From an uncultured Prevotella sp. (lineage in GTDB: Bacteria; Bacteroidota; Bacteroidia; Bacteroidales; Bacteroidaceae), in assembly GCA_946540105.1 (NCBI GenBank), contig CAMNIA010000005.1:1-34016 (forward strand): a stretch of 34,016 nucleotides of DNA, read 5' to 3'. Shown here piece after piece: positions 31,040 through 34,016 of this stretch (position 1 is its first letter; each line of letters begins with the position of its first letter). The notes below the pieces were generated by a model that saw only the letters and a program-made list of their open reading frames with translations, did not search any database and was not told where the DNA came from. The translations under genes and the position numbers were made by a program.

Positions 31040-34016
31040 ATGAATTATTATCAAATATATAAAAAATCGCGGTTTCTCTTGCTAGTAGCGATGCTACTTT
31101 CTGTGTCGTGGATTCATGCACAGAATGAAGAGATATTTGCCGTGGAGCAGAATCAGGAGATAACCCCAAATCAACCTATTACTGCAACACGGAGCGTTAC
31201 CATAACACCAGGTCTTGACTCTGCGTGGCTTACGGACATGTCGATGGGCAGTGCGTGGGTGAATCCATTGGAGTTTATTGCGAGTATTTATTACCCCAGT
31301 TCAACTACGACATACACGTTCGTGAACAGTATGCGTGGTACAAACAACCCGAAGGATGGCGAATTGCAGACTGATGGGACAACTGGAGGCTCTGGCTATA
31401 AGCCTGAGTCTATGAACCTACCTCGTTGCGGCGGTTACGTTGTCTTTGAACCCCAACAAGATGGATCTCTAATTGTCCCCATCCGTGTCTTCACAAATAA
31501 GCCTCTATTTGTTACCGATGGAAATGGCAAAGCCAAGACTGACATCCAGTTCAAGGATGCCAGCGGTCAGACATATACGCTGTTGACAACAACCCTTTGT
31601 GCAGTTTCAGATACTGAAGACGTGACGGGATTCGTATCGTTTAACGTCACTAAAGGTGAGAAGTATTATGTGTTTAGCACAGGTTCTAAGGCACGTTTTG
31701 GTGGCTGTGTCTTCTCTACGGAGACCATCGAGATAGACCCTGCCACAATGAAGGATGTGAAGGATATCCTCGAAGGTGCCACAGCCACTACAGCAGAGCC
31801 CTATGCCGTACTGAGCGACAACAATACTGTGCTGACATTCTACTATGATGACCAAAAAGAGTCAAGAGGCGGTATGGATGTTGGACCGTTTTCAAGTACT
31901 ACTGACAGGATGTGGCATAGTTATAGAGAAAGTATAACCTCTGTCGCTTTTGATGCATCTTTTGCTGACTATACACAGTTGACCAGTACTGCCATGTGGT
32001 TCTATGACTTTACAAATATGAACACAATAAGTGGCTTAAGCAATCTTAAGACTAACAATGTGACGAGTATGTATAGTATGTTTGGTAACTGTACTAGTTT
32101 GCGAAGTCTTGACATCAGTGGCTTAAATACTGCTAATGTAACCAATATGGAAAGTTTGTTCTCTGGCTGTTCTGCATTGACTAGTATAAATCTGACAGGC
32201 ATCAATACGGCCAACGTAACAAACATGGGTTTCATGTTTAATGGATGTTCATCGATTAACGAACTTGATCTGTCAGGATTTAATACTTCCAATGTCACTA
32301 CGATGGTTGCCATGTTCTTTGGTGACTCCCAACTTAAAACTATCTACGTGAGTAATTTGTGGAATGTAGAAAATGTCATCAGCCACAGTAATCTATTTAG
32401 CAACGAAGTCCCCGCTCCCATACGACGTGCGCTGCCAGAGGATAGTGGTGAAAGGTTGTTTGAAAATTGTGAGTTACTTGTGGGAGGAAAAGGTACTTCC
32501 TACAACGCTAATCACGTGAATGTAGATTATGCCCACATTGACGGAGGCGAAAATAACCCTGGCTACTTTACTGATGTCAATACTACTGCTGACAATGACC
32601 TGGAGATTTTTGTCATTGACTCTAATTCCACATTTACATCCGGTGAATCGATTACACCTACTCCGAGCATTGTGCTGACTCCCGGAAATAACACAGAATG
32701 GTTAGTTAACGACTATTTGGGTTTCGATTCTCAGAGGAGTTCAATAGATTTTGCTGCCAATACTTATTATCCCAATAAGACCTTAACTAAGACTTTTTCT
32801 AGGAGCATGTGTGGAACAGACAATCCTGTAGATGACAACGGTTCATCGTATGTTCCACAAGACAAGAATTTGCCTTCTTTAGGTAGTTACTTCATCTTCG
32901 AACCCAAGCAAGACGGTTCGCTGATTCTTCCCGTCTCCATTAATGCCTCAAAGCAGCTCTTTGTGACTGACGGAAATGGAAATATCAACACAGACATTCA
33001 GGTAAAGAATGCTAACGGTCAGACTTTGAGGATGCTCGCTTCGCCCTTGTGTGCATTCTCGGATATGGTCACAAATGGCTTTATATCTATGAACGTCAAG
33101 CAAGGTCAGAAATACTATGTCTTCTGCACTGGCTCTAAGATGCATTTAGGCGGCTATGTGTTCTCGACAGAGGCCATAGAGATTGATTCTGGCACCATGT
33201 CGAATGTAAAGGATGCACTTGCTGGCAGTACTGAGCCTTACGCTATTTTGGCCGACAATACGCTAACATTCTACTATGACAACCAAAGGTTCGCCAAAAA
33301 CGGAATGAGTGTCGGACCATTTACAAATCAATCAGAACGAGAATGGAGTAATCAAACACAAAGTATCACTACGGTTGTTTTCGATGCTTCGTTTGCTAAT
33401 TGCACTACAGTGAATAGTACGGCTTATTGGTTCGATGGTTGTTCTACACTTACATCCATTCGTGGTATAGATAATCTGAAAACTGACAATGTGACGAACA
33501 TGGAATCTATGTTCAACTCCTGTTCCAGTTTGACAAGTCTTGATTTGAGAAGCTTCAATACTGCAAATGTAACGGACATGGCAGGCATGTTCGCACTTTG
33601 TTCCAGTTTGACAAGTCTTGATTTGAGCAACTTCAATACTGCCAATGTGACTAACATGAGAAGAATGTTTTATGATTGTTCTGGCTTGACGGGTCTTCAT
33701 TTAAGTAATTTTAATACAGGTAAAGTGAAATACATGGACAGTATGTTCCAGAACTGTTCCAATATAACAACCATCACCGTTGGTGAAGGATGGACAGTTG
33801 AGAATCTTCAAATCGGCAAGCAAATGTTTTTGAATTGTACTAGCCTTAAAGGTGGAGCTGGAACTACTTATGATGCAAGTCATGTTGACCACACCTATGC
33901 CCATATTGACGGCGGTGAGAACAACCCGGGTTACTTCACTGATGCCAATGCTAGCACGGAACCGACGTTCGACTACAATGGTGTGCTGACGGTTAATGGT
34001 CAAACGACGATGCAAG
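31040..34016 (+). CDS. BspA-type leucine-rich repeat surface protein (partial at 3' end)
   Basis: ATG 31040 opens a frame of 992 codons with no stop before the window end. The signal peptide is residues 1-27 (ending SVSWIHAQ). Two related modules follow. Module 1 begins at SVTITPG (52-58) and module 2 at SIVLTPG (543-549). Each has a beta-sandwich-like part (YYPSST or YYPNKT, VFEPQQDGSLIVP or IFEPKQDGSLILP, LFVTDGNG, YYVFSTGSK or YYVFCTGSK). A segment LTFYYD then GM-VGPF follows, then BspA-type repeats of 26 residues (pattern NTANVTNM--MF--CSSLTSLDLSNF), and a close AHIDGGENNPGYFTD (498-512 and 954-968). This is the TIGR02167/DUF285 type of bacterial surface repeat. BspA proteins bind host matrix or other bacteria. 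A C-terminal sorting signal would lie beyond the window. Confidence 0.9.
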   Translation, partial: MNYYQIYKKSRFLLLVAMLLSVSWIHAQNEEIFAVEQNQEITPNQPITATRSVTITPGLDSAWLTDMSMGSAWVNPLEFIASIYYPSSTTTYTFVNSMRGTNNPKDGELQTDGTTGGSGYKPESMNLPRCGGYVVFEPQQDGSLIVPIRVFTNKPLFVTDGNGKAKTDIQFKDASGQTYTLLTTTLCAVSDTEDVTGFVSFNVTKGEKYYVFSTGSKARFGGCVFSTETIEIDPATMKDVKDILEGATATTAEPYAVLSDNNTVLTFYYDDQKESRGGMDVGPFSSTTDRMWHSYRESITSVAFDASFADYTQLTSTAMWFYDFTNMNTISGLSNLKTNNVTSMYSMFGNCTSLRSLDISGLNTANVTNMESLFSGCSALTSINLTGINTANVTNMGFMFNGCSSINELDLSGFNTSNVTTMVAMFFGDSQLKTIYVSNLWNVENVISHSNLFSNEVPAPIRRALPEDSGERLFENCELLVGGKGTSYNANHVNVDYAHIDGGENNPGYFTDVNTTADNDLEIFVIDSNSTFTSGESITPTPSIVLTPGNNTEWLVNDYLGFDSQRSSIDFAANTYYPNKTLTKTFSRSMCGTDNPVDDNGSSYVPQDKNLPSLGSYFIFEPKQDGSLILPVSINASKQLFVTDGNGNINTDIQVKNANGQTLRMLASPLCAFSDMVTNGFISMNVKQGQKYYVFCTGSKMHLGGYVFSTEAIEIDSGTMSNVKDALAGSTEPYAILADNTLTFYYDNQRFAKNGMSVGPFTNQSEREWSNQTQSITTVVFDASFANCTTVNSTAYWFDGCSTLTSIRGIDNLKTDNVTNMESMFNSCSSLTSLDLRSFNTANVTDMAGMFALCSSLTSLDLSNFNTANVTNMRRMFYDCSGLTGLHLSNFNTGKVKYMDSMFQNCSNITTITVGEGWTVENLQIGKQMFLNCTSLKGGAGTTYDASHVDHTYAHIDGGENNPGYFTDANASTEPTFDYNGVLTVNGQTTMQ
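33521..33627 (+). repeat. Exact 29-bp repeat with 78-bp period inside the BspA-type gene
   Basis: The 29 bases at 33521-33549 recur exactly at 33599-33627. The period of 78 bp equals 26 codons, one protein repeat, and the intervening bases are also similar. It can support in-frame gain or loss of a repeat by recombination. Confidence 0.8.

Noticed and set aside
32002-33700. Several minus-strand frames beneath the BspA-type gene with repetitive, Leu- and Val-rich products
   Set aside because: Their repetitiveness mirrors the LRR coding repeats on the plus strand, so they are shadows.
33480-33780. Regularly spaced 78-bp repeats considered as a CRISPR array
   Set aside because: The period equals 26 codons, the whole stretch is one open frame, and the units match BspA-type protein repeats.

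Overview
The window looks like chromosome from a Bacteroidales bacterium, most likely Prevotella or a close relative. The evidence is Bacteroidetes-type promoters (a -7 element TAnnTTTG, mostly without an obvious -33 box), few strong Shine-Dalgarno sites, and lineage-typical families: an Oar-like TonB-dependent receptor, BACON and PEGA proteins, DUF4292, DUF3467, a GGGtGRT protein and a BspA-type leucine-rich repeat protein. No phage, insertion sequence, CRISPR array or rRNA gene was seen.

Layout. 1-69: tail of a + strand gene. 119-2072: a minus-strand unit with promoter, tRNA-Leu(UAA), NifU/IscU-like scaffold, GGGtGRT protein and a strong terminator. 2107-6401: an RND efflux pump (adaptor plus inner-membrane pump) without an outer-membrane channel gene. 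6509-8101: rsmI and a coiled-coil lipoprotein. 8142-9832: a nucleoside kinase with threonyl-tRNA-synthetase-like N-terminal domains. 9874-14954: a Na/Pi cotransporter and the TonB-dependent receptor. 14991-18645: a minus-strand run of acyl-CoA synthetase, prfB, an unlisted 49-residue membrane protein and a CYTH protein. 18689-19764: an M20 deacylase. 19753-24469: an envelope operon of dut, TPR protein, DUF4292 lipoprotein and EnvC-like factor. 24519-26022: a DUF3467 protein and a seven-helix membrane-anchored AraC regulator.

26171-34016 is the most unusual region. It holds four consecutive genes for exported proteins, apparently one operon: a transglutaminase-like protein with a visible Cys/His/Asp triad, a PEGA protein ending in a predicted outer-membrane beta-barrel, a BACON/FN3-type lipoprotein, and a BspA-type surface protein. 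The last is at least 992 residues, is built of two tandem modules, and runs off the window end. I infer a surface-display or adhesion system, possibly controlled by the membrane AraC protein just upstream.

A second window-wide theme is short A-rich or ATG-rich tracts with a period of about 7 bp in the intergenic spaces. Several lie inside promoters, including two promoters that drive nearly leaderless genes (rsmI and the M20 deacylase).
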